Shown here piece after piece: positions 1 through 8,999 of a DNA stretch of 57,341 nucleotides. Under the pieces are notes generated by a model. The model was not told the DNA's origin, made no database searches, and was given only the letters and a program-made list of their open reading frames with translations. This DNA comes from Extensimonas sp963708545 (GTDB lineage: Bacteria; Pseudomonadota; Gammaproteobacteria; Burkholderiales; Burkholderiaceae_C). Made by a program: the position numbers and the translations under genes. The DNA is taken from assembly GCA_963708545.1 (NCBI GenBank), contig CAVPUD010000150.1:1-57341 (forward strand), written 5' to 3'. Each line of letters opens with the position of its first letter. The stretch's first letter is position 1.

Positions 1-304
1 GGAATCGATTTCGCGCCGCGCGCGGCGATGCTGGAGAAGGCCGCCGCGGTGGTGGTGGAGATGGTCAAGGAACTGCCGCACTTGCGCCTGGAGCCGATGA
101 AGCAGCTCAACGACAAGCTGCGGGTGCTGGAGACCGAGGCCGACCGCCTGATCCTGGAGCTGCACCGCGACATCTATTCCGGGCGCATGGAAGCCGGCGA
201 GATGTTCCTGCTCAAGGAATTCTTCGAGATCCTCCGAGAAGGCGATCGACCGCTGCCGCGAGGCCGGCGTGGTGGCCTACGAAATCGCGTTGAAGAACAG
301 CTGA
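1..304 (+). pseudogene. DUF47/PhoU-like protein, 3' fragment, frameshifted
   Basis: This is the C-terminal part of a DUF47 (PhoU-like) protein, a family usually encoded just before a Pit phosphate transporter and thought to regulate it. The frame reads EMVKELPHLRLEPMKQLND and LLKEFFEIL, then breaks near 233. Removing one C there restores EKAIDRCREAGVVAYEIAL and a stop at 302-304, which is the usual end of the family. The 5' part lies outside the window. The shift could be a real mutation, but four other shifts follow within 1.2 kb, so sequence error is more likely. Confidence 0.6.
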
Positions 305-324
305 CCCGCAAGGCAGGTATCCCG

Positions 325-997
325 ATGCTGACCCTGGTGCTGGTGGTGGTGGCGGCCGCGCTCGCTGTTCGAGTTCATCAACGGCTTCCACGACACCGCC
401 AACTCGATCGCCACCGTGGTATCCACCAAGGTGCTCTCGCCGCGCCAAGCCATGGTGCTGGCGGCGTGACCATAATCTGTTCGGGGCGCTGGTCGGCACG
501 GCGGTGGCCAAAACCATCGCCTCCGGCCTGATCGACACCGAGGTGGTCAACGTGACCTCGCAGGTGTTGCTGTGCGCGCTCGGCGGCGGCATCACCTGGA
601 ACCTGATCACCTGGTGGCTGGGCTTGCCGTCGTCGTCGTCGCATGCCCTGATCGGCGGGTTGTGCGGTGCCGCGCTGGCCGCCTCCGACGACTGGGCGGC
701 ATTGATCTGGTCGGAGCTGGGCGAGGGCGGCTGGATCGACAACAAGGGCATCCTGTGGAAGGTGGTGGTGCCGATGATCAGTTCGCCGATCGCCGGGTTC
801 ACCCTTGGGCGCGAGCATCCTCGGGTTGCTGTACGGGATCATCGCCGGGCTGCAAAACTGGGCGCTGCTCGCTGAGCGAATGGCGGGCCTAGCGTCGGTC
901 AACGCCTTCTTCGGCAAGGCGCAGATCCTGTCGGCGGGCTACATGGGTTTCGCCCACGGCAAGCAGGAACATTGGCAGAAGACGATGGGCATCATCA
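325..997 (+). pseudogene. Pit-family inorganic phosphate transporter, fragmented
   Basis: This is a Pit/PiT family phosphate permease read in four successive frames. The start at 325 (MLTLVLVVVAAAL) follows the DUF47 stop by 20 bp. Family motifs appear in pieces: FEFINGFHDTANSIATVV, NVTSQVLLCALGGGITWNL, GLPSSSSHALIGGLCGAA and, last, QKTMGII. Single-base insertions near 362, 468 and 803 each move the frame by one. At about 995 the Pit sequence stops abruptly and continues as an unrelated ABC-2 permease. The C-terminal part of the transporter is absent. Gene order (DUF47 then Pit) is the standard one, so only the 3' joint is abnormal. Confidence 0.65.
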
Positions 998-1487
998 ACT
1001 TCTACGTGACACCGAGTACACGACTCGAATTCCTGCTCGGCAAGCAGATTCCCTACGTCGTGCTGGCCATGGCGAGTTTTCTCCTGCTGGTGCTGATGGC
1101 CGTGGTGTTGTTCCACGTGCCGGTCACCGGCAGCTTCGCGGCGCTGGCGCTGGGCGCGCTGCTCTACGTGATCAGCGCCACTGCCCTCGGACTGCTCATT
1201 TCCACCTTCGTGCGCAGCCAGGTGGCGGCCCTGTTCGGCACGTCGCTACTCACCATTCTGCCGGCGGTGCAGTTCTCCGGCCTCATCGATCCGGTCACTT
1301 CGCTCGAAGGCGCGGGGCGCTTGATCGGCAATGTCTTTCCAACGACCCACTTCGTGATCATCTCTCGCGGCACCTTCTCCAGGCGCTGGAATTTTCCGAT
1401 CTGCAGTCCTCTTTCGTGCCGCTGCTGATCAGCATTCCCATCCTGATCGGCCTGACCGCCATGCTGCTCAGGAAGCAACAGCGATGA
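998..1487 (+). pseudogene. RbbA-type ABC transporter, C-terminal permease fragment
   Basis: The sequence from NFYVTPSTRLEFLLGKQ to the stop at 1485-1487 is the C-terminal ABC-2 permease of RbbA/YhiH-type fused ATPase-permease proteins. Several hydrophobic segments are visible (YVVLAMASFLLLVLMAVVLF, GALLYVISATALGLLIS). The conserved RGTFS motif is followed by a one-base deletion near 1380, after which ALEFSDLQSSFVPLLIS continues in another frame to LLRKQQR. The ATPase domains and all upstream permease sequence are missing because the fragment is joined to the Pit sequence. Confidence 0.6.
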
Positions 1488-1645
1488 AACAGCAACACGT
1501 GCGCAACATCGTCTAGCTGGGCATGAAGGAGCTGCACAGCCTGCTGCGCGACCCCATCATGCTGGTGTTGATCGTCTACGCATTCAGTTTCTCGATCTAC
1601 ACCGCCGCCACGGCGATGCCGGAAACGCTGCACAAGGCCCCCATC
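1484..1645 (+). pseudogene. YhhJ-like ABC-2 permease, N-terminal fragment
   Basis: The ATG at 1484 overlaps the stop of the preceding permease fragment (ATGA), the normal arrangement of an rbbA-yhhJ pair. The reading is KQQHVRNIV, an in-frame TAG at 1514-1516, then LGMKELHSLLRDPIMLVLIV, close to the N-terminus of YhhJ permeases. The TAG replaces a residue within the conserved start of the protein. After about 54 codons the similarity ends at LHKAPI, and the sequence runs directly into phoH coding sequence. What is left is not a functional gene. Confidence 0.55.
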
Positions 1646-2973
1646 GCTTCGAGGAGCACGACATCTTCCTGCCCATGATCGTGCTCGAAGAGCTGGACGC
1701 GCACAAAAAGGGCACGACCGAGGTCGCGCGCAACGGCCGCCAGGCCAGCCGCACGCTGGACGCGCTGGCCGCTTTGCACGCGGGCGACATGGCGCTGGGC
1801 CTGCGCCTCGACGCCACGGGCCAGCGCACGGCCAAAGGGCATTTGTTCTTCCAGACCGCGCCGCTCGACTACCCGCTGCCCACCAGCCTGCCACCGGGCA
1901 AGGCCGACAACCAGATCCTCGGTGTGGTCGAGGCGCTGCGCAAGCTGCACGCGCCGCGCGAGGTGGTGCTGGTCTCCAAAGACATCAACATGCGCGTCAA
2001 GGCGCGTGCGCTGGGCCTGACCGCCGAGGACTACCAAAACGACAAGGTGCTCGAGGACGGCGACCTGCTCTACGCCGGCGTGCTCGCACTGGCGCCCGAC
2101 TTCTGGAGCCGCGCGGGCAAACACATTGAAAGCTGGCAAAACGGCGCGCACACCTACTACCGCATCGGCGGGCCGCTGGCAGCGCAGCTGCTGATCAACC
2201 AGTTCGTCTGTTTCGAGGCGCCGGGTGAGCCCAGCCTGTTCGCGCGCGTGATCGAGATCCGCGACAAAAGCGCCGTGCTACAGACGCTCACCGACTACGG
2301 CTCGCCCAAAAACGCCGTCTGGGGCGTGACCACGCGCAACCGCGAGCAGAACTTCGCGATGAATCTGCTCATGGACCCGAACATCGACTTCGTCACGCTC
2401 GCAGGTACGGCGGGCACGGGCAAAACGCTCATGGCCCTGGCCGCGGGCCTCACGCAGGTGCTCGACGAACGCCGCTATACCGAGATCATCATGACCCGCG
2501 CCACCGTCAGCGTGGGCGAGGACATCGGCTTTCTGCCCGGCACCGAAGAAGAAAAAATGGGCCCGTGGATGGGCGCGCTCGACGACAACCTCGAATTCCT
2601 CGCCAAGGGCGACGGCGGCAACGCCGGCGAATGGGGGCGCGCCGCAACCAACGAGCTGATCCGCAGCCGCATCAAGATCAAGAGCATGAACTTCATGCGC
2701 GGGCGCACCTTTTTGAACAAATACGTGATCATCGACGAGGCGCAGAACCTCACGCCCAAGCAGATGAAGACGCTGGTCACGCGCGCCGGCCCCGGCACCA
2801 AGATCATCTGCATGGGCAACCTCGCGCAGATCGACACGCCCTACCTCACCGAAGGCTCGTCGGGCCTGACCTACGCCGTCGATCGGTTCAAGGGCTGGCC
2901 GCACAGCGGCCACATCACGCTCGCGCGCGGCGAGCGCTCGCGCCTGGCTGATTTTGCGAGCGAGGTGCTCTGA
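1645..2973 (+). CDS. PhoH-like protein with PIN domain, 5'-truncated
   Basis: This encodes a PhoH2-type protein: an N-terminal PIN (ribonuclease) domain followed by a PhoH P-loop ATPase domain. Such proteins are thought to be ATP-driven RNA helicase/nucleases. The frame is open from about 1645 (RFEEHDIFLPMIVLEELDAH), the second part of the PIN domain; the first ~45 residues with the first PIN acidic residue are missing. The ATPase half shows Walker A GTAGTGKT and Walker B YVIIDEAQN. An ATG at 1675 exists but lies inside the PIN fold, so it is unlikely to be the true start. The truncation coincides with the joint to the YhhJ fragment. Confidence 0.85.
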   Translation, partial: RFEEHDIFLPMIVLEELDAHKKGTTEVARNGRQASRTLDALAALHAGDMALGLRLDATGQRTAKGHLFFQTAPLDYPLPTSLPPGKADNQILGVVEALRKLHAPREVVLVSKDINMRVKARALGLTAEDYQNDKVLEDGDLLYAGVLALAPDFWSRAGKHIESWQNGAHTYYRIGGPLAAQLLINQFVCFEAPGEPSLFARVIEIRDKSAVLQTLTDYGSPKNAVWGVTTRNREQNFAMNLLMDPNIDFVTLAGTAGTGKTLMALAAGLTQVLDERRYTEIIMTRATVSVGEDIGFLPGTEEEKMGPWMGALDDNLEFLAKGDGGNAGEWGRAATNELIRSRIKIKSMNFMRGRTFLNKYVIIDEAQNLTPKQMKTLVTRAGPGTKIICMGNLAQIDTPYLTEGSSGLTYAVDRFKGWPHSGHITLARGERSRLADFASEVL

Positions 2974-3085
2974 CCGATGCTGCGACCGGTGCTGTGAGGT
3001 GGGCCCCGTCTGGGCACGCTGCACAGAGTATGCTCAGGGCCCTCGCCACAAAAGGCGGGGCGCGCCGGCGTCTCTCGATTATTCT

Positions 3086-3140
3086 TTTTTGATAGCTTCC
3101 AGCGCCCGTGGATACTGCGTAAAACGCCTTTTTTGCCTAT
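3086..3140 (+). repeat. ~50-bp dispersed intergenic repeat, copy 1
   Basis: An AT-rich block between phoH and bktB contains TTTTTTGATAGCTTCCAGCGC, the core of a repeat seen six times in this window (also at 11541, 28698, 44024, 52529 and 53397). It ends in a T-rich run and lies just before the bktB ribosome binding site. This copy is the more diverged one in its second half. Confidence 0.5.
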
Positions 3141-3165
3141 ATTTTCATCATTGAAGGAAGTGAAC

Positions 3166-4350
3166 ATGACCCGTGAAGTCGTCATCGTCAGCGCCGTGCG
3201 CACCGCCATTGGCACCTTTGGTGGCAGCCTGAAGGACATCCCCACCGTCGATCTGGCCGCCACCGCACTCAAGGAGGCGCTCGCGCGCGCCCAGGTCGAG
3301 GGCAAGGACGTGGGCCACGTGGTGTTCGGCCATGTGGTGAACACCGAGCCGCGCGACATGTACCTCTCGCGCGTGGCTGCAATCAACGGCGGCTGCCCCA
3401 ACGAGACGCCTGCGATGAACGTCAACCGCCTGTGCGGCTCGGGCCTGCAGGCCATCGTGAGCGCGAGCCAGGGCATTTTGCTCGGTGAATACGACGTGGC
3501 TGTGGGCGGCGGCGCCGAGAACATGAGCCGTGCTCCCTACGCCTCGCTCGCCACGCGCTGGGGCGCGCGCATGGGCGACGCCAAAATGGTGGACATGATG
3601 GTCGGCGCGCTGCACGACCCGTTTCACACCATCCACATGGGCGTGACGGCCGAAAATGTCGCCAAGGAATTCGGCATCACGCGCGAAGACCAGGACGCGC
3701 TGGCGCTCGAGAGCCACCGCCGCGCCGAGCGCGCCTGGGTCGAAAACCGCTTCGCGGGCCAGATCGTGCCCGTGATGGTGAAGAGCAAAAAAGGCGAAGT
3801 CGCCTTCGAGAAAGACGAACACTTCCGCCCCGGCGCTACGCTCGAGGACTTCCAGAAGATGAAGCCCGTGTTCGTGAAGGAAAACGGCACCGTCACCGCG
3901 GCCAATGCGAGCGGCATCAATGACGCCGCCTCCGCCGTGGTGCTGATGGAAGCCGGCGCCGCCAAGGCGCGCGGCGCCAAGCCGCTCGCGCGCCTCGTGG
4001 GCTACGCGCATGCCGGTGTGGAGCCCAAGCTCATGGGCATAGGCCCGGTGCCTGCCACGCAGATGCTGCTGAAAAAGACCGGCCTCAAGCTCGACCAGAT
4101 CGACGTCATCGAAGCCAACGAAGCCTTTGCCGCGCAGGCCTGCGCCGTCACCAAGGGTCTGGGCGCCGACCCGGCCAAGGTCAACCCGAACGGCTCGGGC
4201 ATTTCGCTGGGCCACCCGATCGGCGCGACGGGCGCCTTGATCACCGTGAAGGCGCTGTACGAGCTGCAGCGCATCCAAGGCCGCTACGCGCTCGTGACCA
4301 TGTGCATCGGCGGCGGCCAGGGCATCGCGGCGATTTTCGAGCGTATGTAA
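3166..4350 (+). CDS. bktB: Beta-ketothiolase (acetyl-CoA C-acyltransferase)
   Basis: This thiolase condenses two acyl-CoA units or cleaves 3-ketoacyl-CoA, supplying polyhydroxyalkanoate or fatty-acid pathways in the cytoplasm. The 394-residue protein has the complete catalytic set: nucleophile Cys in NRLCGSGLQA (about residue 90), His in GHPIGATGA (about 350) and Cys in CIGGGQG (about 380). It closely resembles Ralstonia BktB as I remember it (MTREVV start, GALHDPFHTIHMGVTAENVAKE block, C-terminal GGGQGIAAIFER). The start at 3166 is preferred over the upstream ATG at 3133 because GAAGGAAG lies just before it. A bidirectional terminator separates it from convergent glgB. Distinguishing BktB from PhaA or AtoB by specificity is inference. 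Confidence 0.88.
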   Translation: MTREVVIVSAVRTAIGTFGGSLKDIPTVDLAATALKEALARAQVEGKDVGHVVFGHVVNTEPRDMYLSRVAAINGGCPNETPAMNVNRLCGSGLQAIVSASQGILLGEYDVAVGGGAENMSRAPYASLATRWGARMGDAKMVDMMVGALHDPFHTIHMGVTAENVAKEFGITREDQDALALESHRRAERAWVENRFAGQIVPVMVKSKKGEVAFEKDEHFRPGATLEDFQKMKPVFVKENGTVTAANASGINDAASAVVLMEAGAAKARGAKPLARLVGYAHAGVEPKLMGIGPVPATQMLLKKTGLKLDQIDVIEANEAFAAQACAVTKGLGADPAKVNPNGSGISLGHPIGATGALITVKALYELQRIQGRYALVTMCIGGGQGIAAIFERM

Positions 4351-4369
4351 TCAGGCGCACGCCACACCC

Positions 4370-4409
4370 AAAGGGCGGCGGCAGCTACCTACCGCCGCCC
4401 TTTTGTTTT
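4370..4409. terminator. Bidirectional rho-independent terminator
   Basis: A perfect 12-bp stem (AAAGGGCGGCGG with CCGCCGCCCTTT) and a 10-base loop lie between the convergent genes bktB and glgB. The A run on the left and TTTTGTTTTG on the right allow termination in both directions. Confidence 0.8.
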
Positions 4410-4415
4410 GCTGCG

Positions 4416-6359
4416 TCAACCCGCAACAGGCTTGAAATAGAGCACGCCCAGCGGCGGCAACAGCAGCGATAGCGACTGCGCATAGCCATGCGCGGGCACG
4501 GCCTCCGTGTGGGCACCACCGCCGTTGCCCATGCCGCTGCCGCCGTACTCCGTTGCGTCGCTGTTGAGCAGCTCCTGCCAGTAGCCGGCAGATGGCACGC
4601 CGACGCGGTAGTGGGCGCGCGGCACGGGCGTGAAGTTGCACACGACCAGCACCACGTCCTGCACGGAGTCCTGTCCCTCGCGGCCACGGCGCAGAAAGCT
4701 CAGCACCGAAGCCTCCCAGTCGTGAAAATCGACCCAGGCAAAGCCTTCGGGTACGAAATCCTGCGCATACAAGGCCGGCTGCGCACGCTGGCAGCGGTTC
4801 AGGTCGCTCACCCAACGCTGCACGCCCGCGTGCAGTGGATACTGCAGCACGTGCCATTCGAGGCTTTCCTCATGCTGCCATTCGCGCCGCTGACCAAATT
4901 CACTGCCCATGAACAGCAGTTTTTTGCCCGGGTGCGCCCACATGGCGCCATAGAGCAGGCGCAGGTTCGCAAACTGCTGCCATTCGTCACCAGGCATCTT
5001 GCCGATCAGCGCGCCCTTGCCGTGCACGACCTCGTCGTGCGACAGCGGCAGGATGAAGTTTTCGCTGAAGGCATACCAGATGCTGAAAGAAATTTGCCCA
5101 TGATGGTGGCATCTATGTAGCGGATCGCGCTGCAAATAGCGCAGCGTGTCGTGCATCCAGCCCATGTTCCACTTGAGGCCGAAGCCCAGCCCGCCCGCTG
5201 CCACGGGCCGTGACACCATGGGCCAGGCCGTGGATTCTTCAGCGTAGGTCTGGATATCGGGGTGATCACGGTAGGCCGCCGTGTTGAGCTGGCGCAAAAA
5301 ATCTATGGCCTGCAGGTTTTCGCGCCCGCCGTAGTGGTTCGGAATCCAGGCCCCTTCGGGGCGGGCGTAGTCGAGGTAAAGCATCGAAGCCACGGCATCG
5401 ACGCGCAAACCATCGACGTGATAGCGATCGAGCCAAAACAGCGCGCTCGACAACAGGAACGCGCGCACCTCGTTGCGGCCGTAGTTGAAGATCGCGCTGT
5501 GCCATTCAGGGTGAAATCCTTGGCGCGGGTCGGCGTGCTCGAACAAATGCGTACCGTCGAAAAACGCCAGGCCGTGTTCGTCCGTCGGAAAGTGCGAGGG
5601 CACCCAATCGAGGATCACACCTATGCCCGCCTGGTGCAGGTAATCGATCAGGTACATGAAGTCCTGCGGCGTACCGTAGCGTGATGTGGGCGCGAAGTAG
5701 CCCGTGGTCTGGTAGCCCCACGAACCATAGAACGGATGCTCCATCATGGGCAGCAGCTCGACGTGCGTGAAGCCGAGCGCCTGCACGTATTCGGCCAGCA
5801 GCGGCGCGATTTCGCGGTAGCTCAAAAAACGCTGCCCCTCTTCGGGCACGCGCCGCCACGAGCCCAGGTGCACCTCATAGACGCTGATGGGCGCATCGAG
5901 CGCGTTCGCGCTGCGCCGGCGCGCCATCCAATCCTGGTCACCCCAGGCGTAGTCGAGCGGCCATACGCGCGAGCCGGTGCGCGGCGGCAACTCGGCATAG
6001 ACGGCAAACGGATCGGCCTTGTCCACGGCGTAGCCATGGTGGCGTGACTGGATGTGGAATTTGTAAACGTCGCCCTGCTGCACACCGGGAACGAAACACT
6101 CCCAGATGCCCGAATCATCGGCGCGCGGCGCACACGGATGCGCATCCTTGGCCCAGCCGTTGAAGTCGCCGATCACACTCACGCGCGCCGCGTTGGGTGC
6201 CCACACGGCAAACTGCACGCCCGCCACGCCCTCGACCATGCATGCATGGGCGCCGAGTTTTTCGTACAGGCGGCTGTGCGTGCCCTCGCGAAACAGGTAA
6301 ACGTCGTGCGCGGTCAGTAAGCTCGGCGCTTGCGCGCTCCCTGTTGGCACCATGGGCAT
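4416..6359 (-). CDS. glgB: 1,4-alpha-glucan branching enzyme
   Basis: GlgB makes the alpha-1,6 branches of glycogen. The 647-residue protein has an N-terminal CBM48-like domain (VQFAVWAPNAARVSVIGDFN, about 50-70) and a GH13 barrel. Catalytic residues are visible at about D321 (GLRVDAV), E374 (TYAEEST) and D442 (PLSHDEVVHG), with the same spacing as in E. coli GlgB (53 and 68 residues). The ATG at 6359 overlaps the stop of the universal stress gene (TGATG), so the two are probably translationally coupled. No other glycogen gene (glgA, glgC, glgP, glgX) is in the window. Confidence 0.95.
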   Translation of the reverse strand: MPMVPTGSAQAPSLLTAHDVYLFREGTHSRLYEKLGAHACMVEGVAGVQFAVWAPNAARVSVIGDFNGWAKDAHPCAPRADDSGIWECFVPGVQQGDVYKFHIQSRHHGYAVDKADPFAVYAELPPRTGSRVWPLDYAWGDQDWMARRRSANALDAPISVYEVHLGSWRRVPEEGQRFLSYREIAPLLAEYVQALGFTHVELLPMMEHPFYGSWGYQTTGYFAPTSRYGTPQDFMYLIDYLHQAGIGVILDWVPSHFPTDEHGLAFFDGTHLFEHADPRQGFHPEWHSAIFNYGRNEVRAFLLSSALFWLDRYHVDGLRVDAVASMLYLDYARPEGAWIPNHYGGRENLQAIDFLRQLNTAAYRDHPDIQTYAEESTAWPMVSRPVAAGGLGFGLKWNMGWMHDTLRYLQRDPLHRCHHHGQISFSIWYAFSENFILPLSHDEVVHGKGALIGKMPGDEWQQFANLRLLYGAMWAHPGKKLLFMGSEFGQRREWQHEESLEWHVLQYPLHAGVQRWVSDLNRCQRAQPALYAQDFVPEGFAWVDFHDWEASVLSFLRRGREGQDSVQDVVLVVCNFTPVPRAHYRVGVPSAGYWQELLNSDATEYGGSGMGNGGGAHTEAVPAHGYAQSLSLLLPPLGVLYFKPVAG

Positions 6360-6796
6360 CAATCGCGCACCACGAGCACAGGGATGTGCACGAGGCTCAA
6401 GATGCGCTGCGTCACGCTGCCGAGCATGAGCTTTTCGAGGCCGCGGCGGCCGTGCGAGCCCATGACGATGAGGTCGGCGGATATATTTTTCACCGCATCG
6501 ACGATGGCGTCGTGCACCACGTGTCCTTCGGCGATGACGCCTTCGGCCTGCACGCCTGCCTCGGCCATGGCCTTCTTGCCGGCGTCGATCGCGATGTTCG
6601 CCTCCGCCGTCGCGGCAGTCAGGTACTGCTCCTGGCCATACCCGAAGTCCGCCCCCACGCCCGTGAATGGATAAGGATCAATCACATACAGCAAAGTGAC
6701 CTTGCTGCCAAAGGTTTTGGCCAAACCTGCGGCCTTGGACACCGCGAGCATGGAGGTTTTGGAGCCGTCTATGGGAACCAGGATGTGCTTGAACAT
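6359..6796 (-). CDS. Universal stress protein, UspA family
   Basis: This is a single-domain 145-residue Usp protein. The start MFKHILVPIDGS is typical, and the C-terminal nucleotide-binding motif GSHGRRGLEKLMLGSVTQ (G2xG9xG(S/T)) is complete, which in the family marks ATP-binding members. The start at 6796 is chosen because the fold begins there and GGAGAAATACC precedes it; an upstream ATG at 6883 would add unrelated sequence. The stop overlaps the glgB start, suggesting that the stress protein and the branching enzyme are expressed together. Confidence 0.9.
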   Translation of the reverse strand: MFKHILVPIDGSKTSMLAVSKAAGLAKTFGSKVTLLYVIDPYPFTGVGADFGYGQEQYLTAATAEANIAIDAGKKAMAEAGVQAEGVIAEGHVVHDAIVDAVKNISADLIVMGSHGRRGLEKLMLGSVTQRILSLVHIPVLVVRD

Positions 6797-6928
6797 GGTA
6801 TTTCTCCGGGAAAGCGAGAGAGCCGCAAAAAGCAGCGCGAAGCCATGATCATGCCTCAATCTGACGCCATCCAAGCCCAGCAACCCCGCGCGTTTCAGGC
6901 TCGACCCGGGCGCTCCTGCGCCAAGCCA

Positions 6929-7525
6929 TCAAAAAGCGTGTGCGTAGCGCAGCTCCAAAAAGGTCTGCCCAGGGTTGGGTTTTTTGAATCCAGCATTCGA
7001 GACATGCTTGACGTAAAGCCCGAGCTCTTGCTCGTGCTGCGCGCCAAACACGCGCCCAACGCCCAGATGGTCGCTGAAATTCCAGCGCGTGCTGAACCTT
7101 TTGTCGCCCACCTGGTAGGTCTTGTGCATATACGATGCCCCAATACCGCCTTCGACAAACCAAGGCGATGATCCACCATCGAATTGGTAGCGAAACATGG
7201 GCACCACGCCTATCTGGGCATAGTATTTGCGCTGCCCTGCGAGGGCGTCGCCATCCCAGCCTCCGAGGTAAAAATTCCAGGCCATGCCGATGCGCCCGCC
7301 CCATAGCCTTTGCTGCATGGGCAGGCTCAGGCCCAGCACGGCCGTGCTGGCACTCCCATTGCTCTCCACGCTGCCGCCGGCTTCGACATAGATGGATCGG
7401 CGCGCTTCGAACTGCTGGGCCCATGCACTGGAGCCCAGCACTCCGAGGGCAACCGCCACAGCCAAAGTGCGCATGAAGGGCCAAAAGGCGTCTATACGCC
7501 GGAGTCGCAAAGAAGTAGGAAACAT
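6929..7525 (-). CDS. pagL: Lipid A 3-O-deacylase (PagL family)
   Basis: PagL is an outer-membrane beta-barrel that removes the 3-O acyl chain of lipid A. The protein has a signal peptide (MRTLAVAVALGVLGSSAWA, after an N-terminal extension) and ends in a Phe, typical of outer-membrane barrels. The catalytic His and Ser are seen in KHVSNAGFKKPNPG and the Glu in FLELRYAHAF. Two starts are possible: 7525 (198 residues) or 7474 (181 residues, beginning exactly at the signal peptide). Neither has a strong ribosome binding site. The gene stands alone between usp-glgB and divergent crcB. Confidence 0.8.
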   Translation of the reverse strand: MFPTSLRLRRIDAFWPFMRTLAVAVALGVLGSSAWAQQFEARRSIYVEAGGSVESNGSASTAVLGLSLPMQQRLWGGRIGMAWNFYLGGWDGDALAGQRKYYAQIGVVPMFRYQFDGGSSPWFVEGGIGASYMHKTYQVGDKRFSTRWNFSDHLGVGRVFGAQHEQELGLYVKHVSNAGFKKPNPGQTFLELRYAHAF

Positions 7526-7663
7526 TGGTTATACGCTCCGTGTTGTTCTTAAAATTCTGGCACTTCTGCGGCCTGGTGCGCATGTTGCAGCGCAATAGTT
7601 GAATGCGGCGCAGGTTCAAGACGCCCTTCAAAGCGTCAAAATGACACATCCCGAGTGCGCTCC

Positions 7664-8041
7664 ATGCTACACATTTTTGCGATCTGTCTCGGCGCCTGCG
7701 CCGGCGCCCTGTTGCGTTGGCAGCTGGGCTTGTGGCTCAACCCTGGGGGATTGATTCCCTGGGGAACGCTGGCTGCGAACCTCATCGGTGGCTACCTCGT
7801 CGGGCTGTGCGTGGGCGTGTTCCAGGCGCTGCCGCAGCTCGATCCGGTCTGGCGCCTCGCGCTGGTCACGGGATTCCTGGGCGCGCTCACGACCTTCTCG
7901 AGCTTTTCTGCCGAAGTCGTGGCCCTGCTGCAGCAGCAGCGCTACACGCTGGCGCTGGGCACGGCGGCGCTGCACCTCGGCGGCTCGCTGCTCTTGACGG
8001 CGCTGGGCCTGCAAACGGCACGTGTTTGGCTGAACTGGTAG
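7664..8041 (+). CDS. crcB: Fluoride channel CrcB/Fluc
   Basis: CrcB (Fluc) is a small dual-topology inner-membrane channel that exports fluoride. The 125-residue protein has four membrane segments, GALLRWQLG near the N-terminus, GTLAANLIGGYLVG and the hallmark GFLGALTTFSSFS. The ATG at 7664 is chosen over a GTG at 7655 because family members begin at this point. I looked for a fluoride riboswitch in 7526-7663 and did not find one. Some Fluc proteins come in pairs, but only one copy is here. Confidence 0.9.
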   Translation: MLHIFAICLGACAGALLRWQLGLWLNPGGLIPWGTLAANLIGGYLVGLCVGVFQALPQLDPVWRLALVTGFLGALTTFSSFSAEVVALLQQQRYTLALGTAALHLGGSLLLTALGLQTARVWLNW

Positions 8042-8165
8042 CTCCAGTACAGCAGGACATCCGCACCGATCCTTCATGCTGGCTCGCCCGCTACAATGCC
8101 CCGGCCGACCAGGGAGCTGCCGTGCCCTCGGCTTCCCCCGCGTATTTGTCTGAAAGCCACTTGCG

Positions 8166-8963
8166 ATGCTGCGCCCTCATTCGTCTATCGTCTCTGCCCT
8201 GCTGGCCGCCGGCATTTTGGCTGCCTGCTCCAGCACCCCTGCCGACCCGACCGCGGACTGGAGCCCGAACCGCCTCTATTCCGAGGCCAAGGACGAGATG
8301 AACGGCGGCGCGTTCGACAAGGCCATAGAGCTTTACGAAAAACTCGAAGGCCGCGCCGCGGGCACCCCGCTGGCGCAGCAAGCCCAGCTCGAGAAGGCCT
8401 ATGCCCAATACAAGAACGGCGAAAAAGCCCAGGCCATCGCAACGCTGGACCGCTTCATGAAGCTGCACCCGGCGAGCCCAGCGCTCGACTATGCGCTCTA
8501 TCTCAAAGGCATCATCAACTTCAATGACGATCTCGGGTTGTTTTCCTGGATTTCGCGCCAGGACCTCTCCGAGCGCGACCAGAAAGCGGCAAAGGACTCT
8601 TTCGAGGCTTTCCGCGAGCTGGTGACGCGCTTTCCGGACTCCAAATACGCACCCGATGCGCGTCAGCGCATGGTGTATATCGTGAACGCACTGGCCCAGT
8701 ACGAGGTGCACGTCGCGCGCTACTACTACCAACGCGGTGCCTACGTCGCTGCCATCAACCGGGCGCAAGCCGCATTGGCCGAATACAAGGACGTGCCCGC
8801 GCTCGAGGAAGCGCTCTACATTCTGATGCAGTCCTACGACGCACTGGGCATGACCCAGTTGCGCGACGACACGCGCCGCGTGCTCGAAGCCTCTTACCCG
8901 CAGAGCACTTATTTGACACAGGGCCTCAAGCCCAGGTCGAACCCGTGGTGGAAATTGTGGTGA
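8166..8963 (+). CDS. bamD: Outer membrane assembly lipoprotein BamD (ComL)
   Basis: BamD is the essential lipoprotein of the BAM complex that inserts beta-barrel proteins into the outer membrane. The 265-residue product has a lipoprotein signal with lipobox LAAC (about residues 18-21), then TPR-like repeats typical of the family (NRLYSEAKDEMNGGAFDKAI, QLEKAYAQYKNGEKAQAI, YALYLKGIINF, PDARQRMVYIVNALAQYEVH). Length matches the family. TACAAT at 8092-8097 could be a -10 element, without a convincing -35. A PP2C phosphatase gene follows 36 bp later on the same strand. Confidence 0.93.
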   Translation: MLRPHSSIVSALLAAGILAACSSTPADPTADWSPNRLYSEAKDEMNGGAFDKAIELYEKLEGRAAGTPLAQQAQLEKAYAQYKNGEKAQAIATLDRFMKLHPASPALDYALYLKGIINFNDDLGLFSWISRQDLSERDQKAAKDSFEAFRELVTRFPDSKYAPDARQRMVYIVNALAQYEVHVARYYYQRGAYVAAINRAQAALAEYKDVPALEEALYILMQSYDALGMTQLRDDTRRVLEASYPQSTYLTQGLKPRSNPWWKLW

Positions 8964-8999
8964 GGTTGTCCGGCGCCGCGCTGCCCCCGCCCCACGCCC

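Noticed and set aside
7526..7663. Fluoride riboswitch before crcB
   Set aside because: I looked for the conserved GATGG...CGCC and CTGATGACGCC-like blocks of the crcB motif and did not find them.
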